From Psoroptes ovis (taxonomy: Eukaryota; Arthropoda; Arachnida; Sarcoptiformes; Psoroptidae), in the NCBI GenBank assembly GCA_002943765.1, contig PQWQ01000010.1:1676501-1740500 (forward strand): 64,000 bases of DNA, given 5' to 3'. The translations under genes were made by a program, and so were the position numbers. Below, piece by piece: positions 51,658 through 62,882 of this stretch. The notes under the pieces were generated by a model. That model was not told the DNA's origin and ran no database searches. It was given only the letters and a program-made list of their open reading frames with translations. Within the stretch, counting starts at the first letter, position 1; each line of letters begins with the position of its first letter.

Positions 51658-54600
51658 TTAGGTTACGTCAAATGATGAAACTTTATGCTCGGTCTCATTA
51701 CACTCCCGGCCCAAATAGATGAGACCGTTTACTGGTCGAATCAATATTCTGTCATTTAATTCCATTTTAATTTCGCGTGTAATTCCGTCGGATGATTTCT
51801 TGATATCAATTACTTTGGCGATGGGCCATTCATTTCGCTTTTTCATTAATTCAGGTATTAGGATGGAGTCTCCGACTTTGATTTCGGTTATTTTCGATGG
51901 ATCTTTACGTCTTAATTCATTTAAATATTGCGATTCCCATAGTCGCTTGAATCGTTCTCTTTTCTCGATCAATTGTTTTGGCCATGATTCGTTGGTGTCG
52001 TTGAATGATTCAATTATCGATGCGTTAGATTTTCTACCGTACGCGATTTCAAATGGGGTGATCCATTTATTATCGTCTAAAATTAATGGTCGATCGTTTA
52101 TTGAAGCTTCTATTTGAAGGAAGACAGATCGAGCTTCTTCTATTGACTTAAATGATTTGTCGAATGTTGACAAACATCGCTTAACGATACCTATCATTCG
52201 CTCTGCGCAACCGTTTTTCCAAGGTGCGTACGGAGAGCAAAATTCCCATTGGATCGGTTCTTTTACAGATTTTTGCACTGTGACTAAGTTTTCGAACAAT
52301 AACTTCAAATCTTTGGAGCATTTTTTGAAACTGGTGCCATTGTCGCTGAGAATGTACGATGGAGTGCCAACTCTAGCGAACAAATTATTTAGTGCAATTT
52401 TTGTTGACGATGCGCTCAATGATTTAATAATCTCGATGATAACCATTCTCGATATTAAGCAGGTTGATAAAAGGCCATATATTTTAGAACCATTTTTTAG
52501 ATAGATTGGACCAAAAAAGTCTAGTGCAATGTTGTTGAAAGGAGGCACATTAAAATTGGTGCGTACCTCTGGAATCGGTCCAAGTGGTTGTCTAATCGCT
52601 GGTGCCCTTAATTTGGCACAGGTTCTGCATTTGCTTATAAACTTCCTGACCAAACGATCCAGATTAACAATATGATAAATTGATTTGATGTGTGCACTCG
52701 TTGTTTTAATACCTCCGTGGAAACACTTTTCATGATAATAAGCAATCAGTGCGTCCACCAAATTACTCGTATTCGGTATAAATACAGGTGAAAACTGAGG
52801 ATCTCTGGTTCTACACCTCAAAACGCCATCAATATTGTCCATGTTCAAAGCTGTACTATTTGGATCGAATTCGAATTGTGCAAATTGATGAATCAATTTC
52901 CATTTATCAATAGATGATATATCTTTCTCTGTAATTTTATCGATGAAATCAAACATTTCTTGTATTGTAGATAATTTCTTGAATTCGTTGATGTGGTCAG
53001 CGTATTCGAATCTGTCAGCAGTAATGGCTGAAACTTTATAAACTTCAATGGCCTTCGTATTATCATCATTAATCGCGAATGTATCAAATTTTGGTTTAAA
53101 TTTTCTTATAAATTGTTTAGTAGATACGATACGGCTGAAGAGATCGGCCGGATTGCTTTGGCCAGTAATATGACGGATTGAAATATTATGTTGATTGACA
53201 GATTTCATAATTTTAAGCAATAATGTTGCAATACTTCTTTTTTGTGCATTTGGTGTCACTTTTAAACGGTCAATGTTTGCGTGAGAATCGGTGTAAACAA
53301 CTAACGGTAACCCAAAAAGTTCTTTGATCTTAACTAATTTCTTAATAAGTTCGTGTAATGACAATAATTCTAATCGAACGATCGACAATGTTTCTTTACG
53401 TGGTGATAATTTAGATTTTCCATAAATGAAATTGAATTGATCTTCATTCTTTTGATAAATAACATAACCGTAAGCATTCATTGAGGCGTCAGCAAAACCG
53501 TGAATTTCTCCATTTGTTGTTATACGACGATCAACGTTTATATCGAATAATGAATCAGTGTTGAGGATATGCTTGTTGACTTTATTGGTGACATCTTCGG
53601 GCAATTCTTCATCCCAATTATATTCAATTATATCTCGAAATTCGTTTCGTAGGAATAGTTTCCAAGGATCAAGAATTCCATATGGGTCGAATATTCTGCC
53701 AATAACGGAAAGTAAGTCTCTTTTTGTTTTAATCGTTGGCAATTCAATTCGATTGATATAGATTTTATCTTGCCTTTTGTTCCAAACAACTCCTAAAACT
53801 CTTGTCGTCTCTGTTGAATTTTCATCAAATTTATTCTGTATGTGATTACTGTTTGAATGGATCTTCTGCAGTTTGAATCCTGCGTTGTTGAAATGATCAT
53901 TTGCTTTTTCAATATCATTTTTAAGAGCATTTTCATTGTCATTAGCTAGGATGATGTCATCCATGTAAATTGATGTTGACATTCGCTGCAGATTGTTGTC
54001 TGTGAGTAATTTTTTGGTCACAGCCATCAATATTGCTGGAGACGAGATTAAGCCAAATGGCAAGACTTTTAACTGGTATATTCTTATTTTATTATCTCCA
54101 TCGATCCATAGGTAGCGAATGTATTTTTGATCTTCTTGGTGTATCATAATTTGCAAAAAAGCTTTTGATAAATCTGCTATAATTGCAAATTTGCCAAATC
54201 GAAATTTCATTAAATGGTCGAATATTTCAAGACTGCTTGAATCGCCTTTCCAAAGAGTGTCGTTTAATGATTGATGACCAAAGGATGCATTGAATACGAC
54301 ACGTATTGGAGTCGTTGCCGAATCGCGATACACTGGATGGTGAGGCAGAAAGTATCCATCTCGATCCATCACTTCTATTGCTTGATCGTTGTCATAATAT
54401 TGCATTAATTGTTGTTGGTAAACTTCTTTCATATTATTCTTTTCTAAAACATTAATTAATCTTCTCAAATTCGATAAAGCTGCTTCGAAATTGTTCTTAG
54501 GTCTAATATCGCTGAGGAATGGTAATCGCGCTTCATATCTGCCACTTTCAGTCTTTTTGATGATCAAATCGTCGTTATCTGAACCAAAATCATTCGTTTC

Positions 54601-55674
54601 ATCTAGTATGTCATTCATGTTGTCAATCATTATTTTGTCTAAATTATCATCATTATTCTTAATACTATATAATAACTTATTGCAATAATTTTTTGGTTTG
54701 AATCGAACGGTACCAAACATCGTTACCTTTTCAAGTCTATTCACGTCATCATTATATAATTTGTGCAAATTATCCGTACCGATAATTATTTGATTGTCGT
54801 CGTTCAATCGAGCCACTCTCAGTTCGACAATCGTTGTTACTTTGCCGTCGGTTATTTCTAAAGATGTTTTCTTATTACTGCAGGCATTGTCACCAAATGG
54901 AGTAAATGCATATGTGTTACTTGTTGGTTTGACACTATCTTGTAATATCAATTCTTCACTAATAAATGAGATATCGGATCCTTCATCAAGTAACATTTCA
55001 CAATACTTATCCTTACAGGTGCCGAAAATTGTAGGTCGTGTTTCATTTTGACCTAATTTGGTTATTTTAAACACGTTGATTGATCTGTATTCTTTAGTTG
55101 ATGTATTTGTATTCGGCTGTTCTAAATCTTCATCATCATAATCAATATAATCTAGTTCGTCTGTGATATTAGCTATTGATACTTTTTCACAATTGAAATT
55201 GTCATTCAAACTGATGGCCGAAATTTTTGCAGAATTTATATCAGTATTTCGCAGATCGTTTAATAATTCTCTAGCTTTAGCCAATTCTGAATCATGATTC
55301 ATATCTTGATTTCTCGTTTCATTCGTTGTTATGGATGATACTTTGGCTGCATTGCTAAATCTGACGAAATCATGTAATTCGGTAGCATGATGCTTCTTGC
55401 AAATGTTGCACGTGAATTTTTGCTTGCAGTCTCTAGCTTGATGATTCTTTCTCAAGCATTTGAAACATAAATTCTTGTTTTTAATTGTTGATGATAGCAA
55501 GGCGTTGTCATAATTTTTTACGCAGTCAAATTGTCTGGGATGGGAACTATTACACAGGTCACAAATTTTAGTTGAGATAAATGACACTTTTGGATGCTGG
55601 ATCCTTGGGCCTTTAATTTCGGTATTTCTGTAATGTATGAACCTTGTAATCAAGAATAAATCTCGAATTATCAC
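51658..55674 (-). CDS. Bel/Pao polyprotein: zinc knuckles, protease, RT, RNase H, integrase
   Basis: The frame is open from 55677 to the stop at 51658 without ATG at its start, so it needs splicing or recoding to be expressed. In order it has CDLCNSSHPRQFDC, CFKCLRKNHQARDC and CNICKKHHATELH clusters; a DUF1758-type protease-like domain with LLDEGSDISFIS (the third residue of the D-S/T-G triad is kept, but the middle one is Glu); a Pao RT (VVFNASFGHQSLND, YMDDIILAN); RNase H (IHGFADASMNAYGYVIY); an integrase with an H2C2 finger (YHEKCFHGG, CRTCAKLRAP) and DDE (LDFFGPIY, LSDNGTSF, NGCAERMIG); and a DUF5641-type end (IKVGDSILIPEL). The stop is inside the 3' LTR. Confidence 0.92.
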   Translation of the reverse strand: MIIRDLFLITRFIHYRNTEIKGPRIQHPKVSFISTKICDLCNSSHPRQFDCVKNYDNALLSSTIKNKNLCFKCLRKNHQARDCKQKFTCNICKKHHATELHDFVRFSNAAKVSSITTNETRNQDMNHDSELAKARELLNDLRNTDINSAKISAISLNDNFNCEKVSIANITDELDYIDYDDEDLEQPNTNTSTKEYRSINVFKITKLGQNETRPTIFGTCKDKYCEMLLDEGSDISFISEELILQDSVKPTSNTYAFTPFGDNACSNKKTSLEITDGKVTTIVELRVARLNDDNQIIIGTDNLHKLYNDDVNRLEKVTMFGTVRFKPKNYCNKLLYSIKNNDDNLDKIMIDNMNDILDETNDFGSDNDDLIIKKTESGRYEARLPFLSDIRPKNNFEAALSNLRRLINVLEKNNMKEVYQQQLMQYYDNDQAIEVMDRDGYFLPHHPVYRDSATTPIRVVFNASFGHQSLNDTLWKGDSSSLEIFDHLMKFRFGKFAIIADLSKAFLQIMIHQEDQKYIRYLWIDGDNKIRIYQLKVLPFGLISSPAILMAVTKKLLTDNNLQRMSTSIYMDDIILANDNENALKNDIEKANDHFNNAGFKLQKIHSNSNHIQNKFDENSTETTRVLGVVWNKRQDKIYINRIELPTIKTKRDLLSVIGRIFDPYGILDPWKLFLRNEFRDIIEYNWDEELPEDVTNKVNKHILNTDSLFDINVDRRITTNGEIHGFADASMNAYGYVIYQKNEDQFNFIYGKSKLSPRKETLSIVRLELLSLHELIKKLVKIKELFGLPLVVYTDSHANIDRLKVTPNAQKRSIATLLLKIMKSVNQHNISIRHITGQSNPADLFSRIVSTKQFIRKFKPKFDTFAINDDNTKAIEVYKVSAITADRFEYADHINEFKKLSTIQEMFDFIDKITEKDISSIDKWKLIHQFAQFEFDPNSTALNMDNIDGVLRCRTRDPQFSPVFIPNTSNLVDALIAYYHEKCFHGGIKTTSAHIKSIYHIVNLDRLVRKFISKCRTCAKLRAPAIRQPLGPIPEVRTNFNVPPFNNIALDFFGPIYLKNGSKIYGLLSTCLISRMVIIEIIKSLSASSTKIALNNLFARVGTPSYILSDNGTSFKKCSKDLKLLFENLVTVQKSVKEPIQWEFCSPYAPWKNGCAERMIGIVKRCLSTFDKSFKSIEEARSVFLQIEASINDRPLILDDNKWITPFEIAYGRKSNASIIESFNDTNESWPKQLIEKRERFKRLWESQYLNELRRKDPSKITEIKVGDSILIPELMKKRNEWPIAKVIDIKKSSDGITREIKMELNDRILIRPVNGLIYLGRECNETEHKVSSFDVT

Positions 55675-55680
55675 GTACTA

Positions 55681-56667
55681 ACCTGAAATGAACAATAACA
55701 TTTGTAAAAAAAAAAACAAAACAAAAATGAAATAATTCAAGTATTCCCGATTTCAGTAGACGAAACATCCTGGTCATAGAATGATTGAGTGAACATTCCC
55801 ACAGTGTCGAAATCAGATCAAGGATTGACATCATGTCGATGATGTTATAAAATATTCCAAATAAGGTGAAATAACAATTAACAAAGAAGACAAAACATTT
55901 CCATGTAACACATTTAAACAGATTATGTAAACATTACCATAGCTGAATAACCAAAACATTTCTAAAACTGAATTGTCTAAACATTTCAAAACCCAAAACA
56001 TATAAATATTCGATGATTCCAATAAAATTTATGGCATTTTGAAAACACAAAAATTGTGTTAAGTTGATTGCGAGCAGCGCAAAAATTTTACCCAGTGTGA
56101 CTTGGGCTTTTTCGTGTTATTTCTATTAAATTTAGTCAATATATTACTGTGAATGATGTTCGCTGTTTTTTGGTATGTGATGTGACCGACCATGAAGCGC
56201 CGCCATGTCGGGAAAACAAAGAGTAAAATTGTCAATTATAAAAATTTTTTATTGCACCATGGCCGAAGAAGAGACATTCCGATAATGACATTTGACCATG
56301 TGTGCTTGCTATTCAAATATTTGATAGCATATGTATATAACACCTTTTTTCTACATTTCATTTTATTGCTTTCTCTTTCAACCTTACAGTCTTTCCTTAT
56401 TTTTAATTATTAACATTCCTTTGCTCTTTTACTTTCACTGACCAAAATTCCTTATCATATTTAAATTTCCGAATTCTGTAAATATAGACTAACCTTTTGA
56501 GTGTTCCGACTATGTCGCGACAATTTCCTTTCCTTTCTTCTAACCCTTTATTTCTACTAAATTTTCTCTTTCATCCCAAAATTTTGTACACCAGAAAAAT
56601 TTAACAAACATATAAATATTTTAAACATTCATATATTCGATATATTTCATGATCATTCATATTATGA
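55681..56667. other. Spacer inside the Bel/Pao element between gag and pol
   Basis: About 1 kb with no protein-like frame on either strand. On the minus strand it ends with a pyrimidine tract and ATTTCAG (55690-55684), directly followed by GTTAGT. In the gag ORF, GTAAAG (56749-56744) or GTACC (56756-56752) could be donors. It may be an intron, or a separate insertion that split the polyprotein. A motif like ACATATAAATATT appears twice (55999 and 56609). Confidence 0.5.
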
Positions 56668-57738
56668 TTATGTTTCAATAAAGATCGTCAATAAATGCAA
56701 GAAATGAGTTCGTAATATTTGAACAAGTGCGAATATGATTGTCACTTTACATTGGTACATTTTGCGTATATGATTAGCCACTTGTGAAATGTTTTCACAT
56801 TCTCCAATTATGTTGCGCATTTCTTGATAGTATAATTTCATCGCTATAGCTTCAATCAATTGAGATACGCCATTATAATTCATATTTTTCAATGTTAAAT
56901 CGATATTTTCGACTACATCTAGTAGTTTTTTCAAATTTTGCAGGTCGTTTTCGTTTCTAACATGATCTAATTTATTGATCGATGCTTTAAGTTCTAGAAT
57001 TACTTTCTCTGATCGATTATAGCTGTTGTTGAGATTGTACCAGATTTCGTATGGCGAACAGTTGTTGCCAATCCATATGTTCACTTGTCTATTAGGTTCG
57101 CCAACTGTGGATTTCTGAATCAATAGTTTCTTTTGATGATCTGGTATTGTGCTGCTGTTGATGACCATTGCTTCCATTGTGGTACGATATGATGGCCAGT
57201 TGTTGTAACTACCATTAAATTGGGGAAGATTTTGGTTGATGTTCATCAATTCAATGCTTTCAGCCAATTTTTGAAAGGCATTCATATTTCTGTCCTGGAT
57301 ATTCAGGGATTGTAGTGGCATTTCTTGCTGTTGTAGCTGAATCGGTTGTTGTGGCGTTGATTGCTGTTGAGCTTCACTAGTTGATTGTCTTTCGTTTTCT
57401 GTTCCATTTGTGAAATCGTTTGAGCTGCTATGGCGGTCGTTGTCATCGATTATATCTGTATGGCTGATGATCGTTGCTTCGATTTGATTTTCAAATTTTG
57501 TTAAATAATTGTCAATCATATTGGTATATTTTTCCATTTTCTCTGCAAATTCTGCTGGCACTTCAATTTCTTCTTCTTCGCAAGTAGCGACCAGATGCTC
57601 TATTACTTGATCGTGCAGCGTGTCTAATTCGACTCTCAATTCCAGTGCTCTGTCACGACTGAAGTTTCTTTTATTAGCCAGGGATATCTGAGTTCGACAT
57701 TGTCTTAGTTTATTTTTCAAATCTGTTGGCAATTCCAT
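56668..57738 (-). CDS. N-terminal Gag of the Bel/Pao element, DUF1759-type
   Basis: ATG 57738 starts MELPTDLKNKLRQ. A coiled helical N-terminus (residues 1-90), a Gln-rich linker (115-155) and a DUF1759-type domain from about 170 (LPQFNGSYNNWPSYRTTMEA to IRKMYQ) are seen. The zinc knuckles that normally follow are in the downstream ORF instead. The last ~25 codons after KMYQ look non-Gag, hydrophobic and probably intronic. The protein is related to the Gag of the element in R6, with clear sequence difference. Confidence 0.85.
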   Translation of the reverse strand: MELPTDLKNKLRQCRTQISLANKRNFSRDRALELRVELDTLHDQVIEHLVATCEEEEIEVPAEFAEKMEKYTNMIDNYLTKFENQIEATIISHTDIIDDNDRHSSSNDFTNGTENERQSTSEAQQQSTPQQPIQLQQQEMPLQSLNIQDRNMNAFQKLAESIELMNINQNLPQFNGSYNNWPSYRTTMEAMVINSSTIPDHQKKLLIQKSTVGEPNRQVNIWIGNNCSPYEIWYNLNNSYNRSEKVILELKASINKLDHVRNENDLQNLKKLLDVVENIDLTLKNMNYNGVSQLIEAIAMKLYYQEMRNIIGECENISQVANHIRKMYQCKVTIIFALVQILRTHFLHLLTIFIET

Positions 57739-58608
57739 TGTTATTGAACGATTGCTGATTTTTTCTATTATTTTCTAAACTTTACTTTATTCAATCGAAT
57801 CAATAATTTAATTTTTTACCAATATTCTTAATCTTAACTTTGACGATGCGAATAATCTCAATATTTAATACTTGATGCCAATAAAAGCTTGATACCAAAT
57901 TCTTTCTTGATCAAAGCACTATTTCTTTAAAATTTTATCTCGCTGCCGATAATTTTTTCTTAATCGTCGATACGTACCAGTTTACTTTAATCTAATAACT
58001 TTTTTCGAACTTCTGCCAACCGATGCGGACCTTTTACCGTGGACAAATTAATCGTTGATTAATTAAATCAATTTTAATGTGTGTTGGGAAAATTTCAAAA
58101 TGGTCAATTTTAACGTATAAACCACTTTCAATCAATATTGCCTTTTGATTTCTTCGGTCCAAACAAAACACAAACACATTTCGAAAAAATAGTGAACTTT
58201 ATTCGTTGACGATCAAAAAAGCAATGAACAAAAATTGGTAAAAAATAACTAGCAAAAAGGGAAAAATGATAAGAAAAAAAAAATGCTTTTTTTTAAAAAC
58301 ACGTTTTGTCAACCCTTTGTTAAGCAATGTACACAAGGTTGACCTAAACTGGTTTCGAGGACGACGATAAACAAAATTGCAACCTATTTGTTTACCCTCA
58401 AAACCACGTGGAATTTTCCAGTCTTTCTTCTTCTTAGGTTACGTCAAATGATGAAACTTTATGCTCGGTCTCATTACATACATGGGATATTTTGACATTG
58501 ATTTTCGATAATCAATCATCTTAATACTCCGTGAAAAACAACGAAAGAAAGATAAAGTTTGAATAAATCAACTTTATTTTATTTAAAATTGAATTTATTG
58601 TAAATTAT

Positions 58609-60051
58609 TCAAATGTGTAAACATAATTTTTTATAAAATAACATTACAAACGGTATATTAATCAAGAATTGTTCAACAAATTTATGTTTTGTTATATAAA
58701 ATAATCGTCCACAATGAAAACCTAATCGATTATCGGTAATCATTTGTATGAAAAAATTTGCTTTCAATATATTTCTTAATATTTTATTTTGTTGTTTATT
58801 TAAATTATGATAATGATTATTATCAATCATTGATAATTTACGATTATTATTATTATTATTATTATGATTAAATATTTTTGATTGTCTATTTGATTGATTA
58901 AATTGATTTGGTATTGTTTCAATGTTTGAATGATTATTAAAATTTTGTAAATATTTTTTCGATTTCAATTGTGAACGTGCTAACCAATTAAATGTATTGT
59001 TAATATAACGATGATTGAGTGTCGGTATGAATGATAAACGAACATAATATACGTTAAGATAAAAAAATGTCGACAACATACCAGCCAATACCGTTAATTG
59101 ATAAAAACTAACCGATAATTGTTCAGTCAAAAATAAACAACATAACATCAATGTTAATTTTGTTAATAATTCAAAATAAAAATAAACAAAACGTATTGTT
59201 TGATTTACTTTTGATATTTCAAAATAAATATAACAATATTCTTTTTGTACAATATTCCAATAATATATTTTCATATATTCATCACGTTTACTTTTAAATA
59301 TTTTATTTGTACAATTTAAAAAATATTTAAGACGTACTCTGAATATTTCAATGATAAAATTAATAAAATTCATTGCCAGCAATAATTCACCAAATACAAA
59401 CAGAAAATATTTACAAAATGCTAAATAAGCTGGTATACTTAATATTATTTGTCTGGTTGTGATCAAATTTTCTCTGTAAAAATCATAAATATAAACAACG
59501 GATATCAATGTGAATAGATATGTTTGAAAATGTACAATACTGAATGTAATCATAGCAATACATTCGGTAATAAGCCAATAATTTTTCAAATATTTTGAAT
59601 GTTTTTTGCAAAAAATTTCATTATTTTGTTTATAATTTTTTAATATTGATAAAAATTCATTACCACTCGATTGATAATATAAAACTTTGGACAATAAATA
59701 AATCCATAATATTTCCAAGCCAATATATGTTAACAATAAATCGACACAAATATATGTCATACCATGGGCTTCTAAAATTTCGGCAACCATATGTATGCTA
59801 ATCAATAATTTTTTATCCGTAAAAAATGATTGTATTGCTAATGATATAATCGATATAAATGAACAACAAGCCATCATTATTGACCAACGAAATGTTCGAA
59901 ATGTTTTAATTATTCGTCGCTGTTCATATTGATCGATTGTATAATCTAAACGAAATACATAATATCTTAGATTATTGAAACCGGTATCGTAAATGTATTT
60001 TAAATCAATTTTACGATAAAATACAATCAAATACATCAATATTCGATGCAT
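58609..60051 (-). CDS. R12: divergent gustatory-receptor-like 7-TM protein, 480 aa, minus strand
   Basis: The ATG at 60051 starts MHRILMYLIVFYRK. Seven hydrophobic stretches appear in the same order as the array (for example MMACCSFISIISLAIQSFF, LLLTYIGLEILWIYLL, YLFTLISVVYIYDFY). The C-terminus NRLGFHCGRLFYITKHKF followed by INIPFVMLFYKKL aligns with the array signature NRFGFTCGPLFFVDKFTY. The shared residues are NR-GF-CG-LF. The linker before it is Asn/His-rich and long (NNNNNNNRK). It is a single exon on the opposite strand, separated from the array by ARF and the Bel/Pao element. It may represent the older form of the family. Chemoreceptor function is inference. Confidence 0.7.
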   Translation of the reverse strand: MHRILMYLIVFYRKIDLKYIYDTGFNNLRYYVFRLDYTIDQYEQRRIIKTFRTFRWSIMMACCSFISIISLAIQSFFTDKKLLISIHMVAEILEAHGMTYICVDLLLTYIGLEILWIYLLSKVLYYQSSGNEFLSILKNYKQNNEIFCKKHSKYLKNYWLITECIAMITFSIVHFQTYLFTLISVVYIYDFYRENLITTRQIILSIPAYLAFCKYFLFVFGELLLAMNFINFIIEIFRVRLKYFLNCTNKIFKSKRDEYMKIYYWNIVQKEYCYIYFEISKVNQTIRFVYFYFELLTKLTLMLCCLFLTEQLSVSFYQLTVLAGMLSTFFYLNVYYVRLSFIPTLNHRYINNTFNWLARSQLKSKKYLQNFNNHSNIETIPNQFNQSNRQSKIFNHNNNNNNNRKLSMIDNNHYHNLNKQQNKILRNILKANFFIQMITDNRLGFHCGRLFYITKHKFVEQFLINIPFVMLFYKKLCLHI

Positions 60052-61218
60052 TTTTTATTATTTTCATTTAACTTTGAATTTTGTCAATCACTGAATTATT
60101 AGCTATAGTCAAATGGCTAAATGACAATACTATTGCTACTTTGACATTTAATATTGAAATGATTTTGAAATTTCCTATTTTTTTCAAATAGAATCTTTGG
60201 TTTATTTGCATAGAAAAGTAAACGAAATTTCAAAGAATTAATTTTAATCAACGAAAATCAATGAATAAATCATTTTAAATTGATCGATTTTTTTCTGAAT
60301 TCTATTCAATGAAATATAAATTTTAGAACAAATAAACAAAATGATAAATCATGAAAATTCCGAAATTCATATCTATGATCAATATTGATTGTGACAAAAT
60401 GAATAATTTATACCATTTTCAACGAAATAAACCTACGAACATTGAATCAAACATTTAAATTTATGACAAACAAAAAAAATGGCGATCAAACTCATTATGA
60501 TCCCAAAAAATGAATATAAATTCATTAATCTTCAATGAATGATCGATCAATGATTTCAATAATGGTATTCCTGAATTTTTGAGAAAATTTTTTCGCCACT
60601 TCTACCGAATTATAAAATATCGATAAACAAAACACCATCGATTTGTTTTGACGAATTCAATAGCCTTTGATTTTTGAATTTATTCGAATCGATTCATTTA
60701 CTTTCGAAATTGAAAAAATAGATTTTCTCCCATGAAAAATATTCAAAATTTTCAATAGAAACAAACAAAATTTAATCAACAATATTTAAAGAAAAGACAT
60801 AAGTATAAAATGATAAATTACACAAGAGAACATGTCATTTGTAATAATAAATAATGGTATTTACATTTTTCATTTTATTTTGAATGAAAATTTTTTCAAA
60901 TAAAATCATCAAAATAAGTCTAATGGTATGATTGAATCAATCAATCATGTTTGTGTTTGGTTATTTAATGATTTGAATCGATTAAATCATTTTCGTAATG
61001 ATTCTATTTTGAATTTTTTCACTCCCCACTCGGTCGATATCGAAGTCCTAATGATCATATTTGTTATCGCCAACTTGTACCGATAATTTTCTAAGAAAAA
61101 AGGAACATTTCAAATCATTCATGATGACGATGATGGCAACAATGATATCGGATGATAAATGACAAATCAATTCGGTTAAAAGGGAAACATTTCAATTATC
61201 AATGTAATTGATTAATGT
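60052..61218. other. Intergenic region between R12 and the secreted-protein gene
   Basis: 1.2 kb of AT-rich DNA; it holds the R12 promoter and the 3' UTR of the next gene. No gene, repeat or terminal repeats are seen. Confidence 0.5.
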
Positions 61219-61710
61219 TTAATAATATTTATATGGTATAGGATATTTATAATTATAATTAGGATAATATTGTGGTATCGAATCTTTACATTCATCTTCG
61301 ACAATTATTCTGTGGATATAAAAAACATTAATCACAATGGAGATTGATTAATTTGGACTGTTTCTGAATCACAAAAAAAATAATTACTTAATTTAAATAC
61401 TTACATTTTACCACGTTTACCTTTTTTCTTGTCACCTTTCAATATGATGTTGGGTGTGCCACAATTTTTACCACTTAAAACAAAGCTTAATTGAAAAATA
61501 TTGGAAGAAATTAATGAATCACCGATTTAAGAAAAAAAAATGACAATTCACTTACACATCATTTCCAGCACCTTTTTTGCCATTCAATTTGATAATGTAA
61601 GCAATTTTTGCATCAACCATAACAACATCGGTGATCGATGACCATAACCATAGAATGGTCAACAAAATGAACAATTGAATTGATAGAAATTTGAGTAAAA
61701 TTAATTTCAT
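61219..61710 (-). CDS. Small predicted secreted protein, three exons, 108 aa
   Basis: Exons 61710-61556, 61485-61405 and 61309-61219 are joined by 70-bp and 95-bp GT..AG introns, both in phase 2 (327 nt in total). Residues 1 to about 33 (MKLILLKFLSIQLFILLTIL and following) form a signal peptide. The mature part has IAYIIKLNGKKGAGNDVFVL, a Lys/Gly-rich stretch (GDKKKGKRGK) and two cysteines (60 and 86) that could pair. A Tyr/Pro-rich tail (residues 92-108) follows. I do not recognise the family. The consistent splice sites, phases and signal peptide support a real gene; evidence from expression is lacking. Confidence 0.7.
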
Positions 61711-62882
61711 ATTGATTTCTTGAAATTACTGTTGTTTCTACTCTAGAAAAGAAAGTGTTCAACAATTTAAAAATTTCAAATGAAATTGAAAATTCAAACC
61801 GCGAAAAGAATATCATTTTACATTTTCATTTTCATTTCATTCTTGGTTAAAAAGTTAAAAACAAAAAATTGAAAAGAGAAACCAGTCTTTGAATTTAAAA
61901 AATAAATAAATTCAATTTTACAGTTGTCATCGCTCTTGTCATAATTCACAAATGATTTTGATTTTTTTGAAAATTTAAAAAAAAATAAAATAAAAATCAA
62001 TTAAAAATCGATCAGAATTCAATTTTTTGATTATTTTTAATAATTTCGATTTATCGGAAATCATGTTGACAAGCGAAAATAAAATCATTTTTTCTCGATT
62101 TTTTCATTGAAATCTTTGATTTTAAATTGGAACAATAGAAATTGAACTAAATTTGTTAGATTCAATTTTATAAATTTCTTCCGAAAGATATTTGACAAGT
62201 TTACATGAGTCTTTTGGACCATTTTTGGATTTGATTTTAAATTTTTTTCCCCTAAAAAATTTTGAATATTTTTTTTGAAGTTCAAGTGAAATTTGAATCG
62301 TTTGAAAAATTAGGTTAACATTAGCGGTCAACGACTAACTATATGGTCAACCGATTTGTCTTATTAAGATTTTCTTCTTCTTGAACCAACAACGATTGAC
62401 TGGTCGAGGTTAATGAATTATTACATTAAATGGTAGAAATTTCATTATCTTCCTATTTTCATCACCTATTTTTTTTCTAAATTTTCGTTGGCAATTTAGA
62501 AATACAAACGAAATTGTGTTTGTTCCATTTCAAAATCATTCAACCATTTACCGTTCATTCATTCATTCAATTATTTAATTGTAATTACAAGTTTATATTT
62601 TTATTTTATTTACTAATGATAAAGTGAGTTTTAGTAACCATATTTTACAATTTACAATAAACGATTGGCAAATGAAAAAAAAAATGAAACCAAAATAAAA
62701 TTTTTTCAAAATGAATTGACTTAAAATAAAATGAAACATTTGTATTATATTTTCCAATTCGTTGCCAAACATTATATTTCCGATGATATGATATAATAAT
62801 ATTCGTATATGATATATGATGACATTTGAAATTTAGGTCAACAAAATTTTCAAAATCATCATCATTATTATAATTATTATTA
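61711..62882. other. Intergenic region upstream of the secreted-protein gene
   Basis: 1.2 kb with A/T runs and no conserved frame. A GC-richer patch at 62310-62410 (GCGGTCAACGACTAACTATA) could be regulatory. No gene is seen. Confidence 0.45.

Larger units (their letters stand above)
51304..58478 (-). mobile_element. Bel/Pao LTR retrotransposon, 7175 bp, LTRs 399 bp
   Basis: LTRs at 51304-51702 and 58080-58478 are 399 bp and read as identical. On the plus strand they start TGTGTTGGG and end CTCATTACA. The duplication is TACA (51300-51303 and 58479-58482). On the minus strand a gag ORF (57738-56668) is followed by about 1 kb without an obvious coding frame and then a 1338-codon ORF with zinc knuckles, protease, RT, RNase H and integrase. 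The purine tract GGGCCGGGAG precedes the 3' LTR. No TGG primer site follows the 5' LTR. It looks young and possibly active. Confidence 0.92.

Noticed and set aside
52157..52504. Plus-strand ORFs inside the Bel/Pao element (also at 51719, 54794)
   Set aside because: Antisense shadows of the intact 1338-codon minus frame.
61613..61816. 67-codon minus ORF overlapping the secreted-protein gene
   Set aside because: It is another frame across the first exon; the spliced frame has a signal peptide and consistent splice phases.
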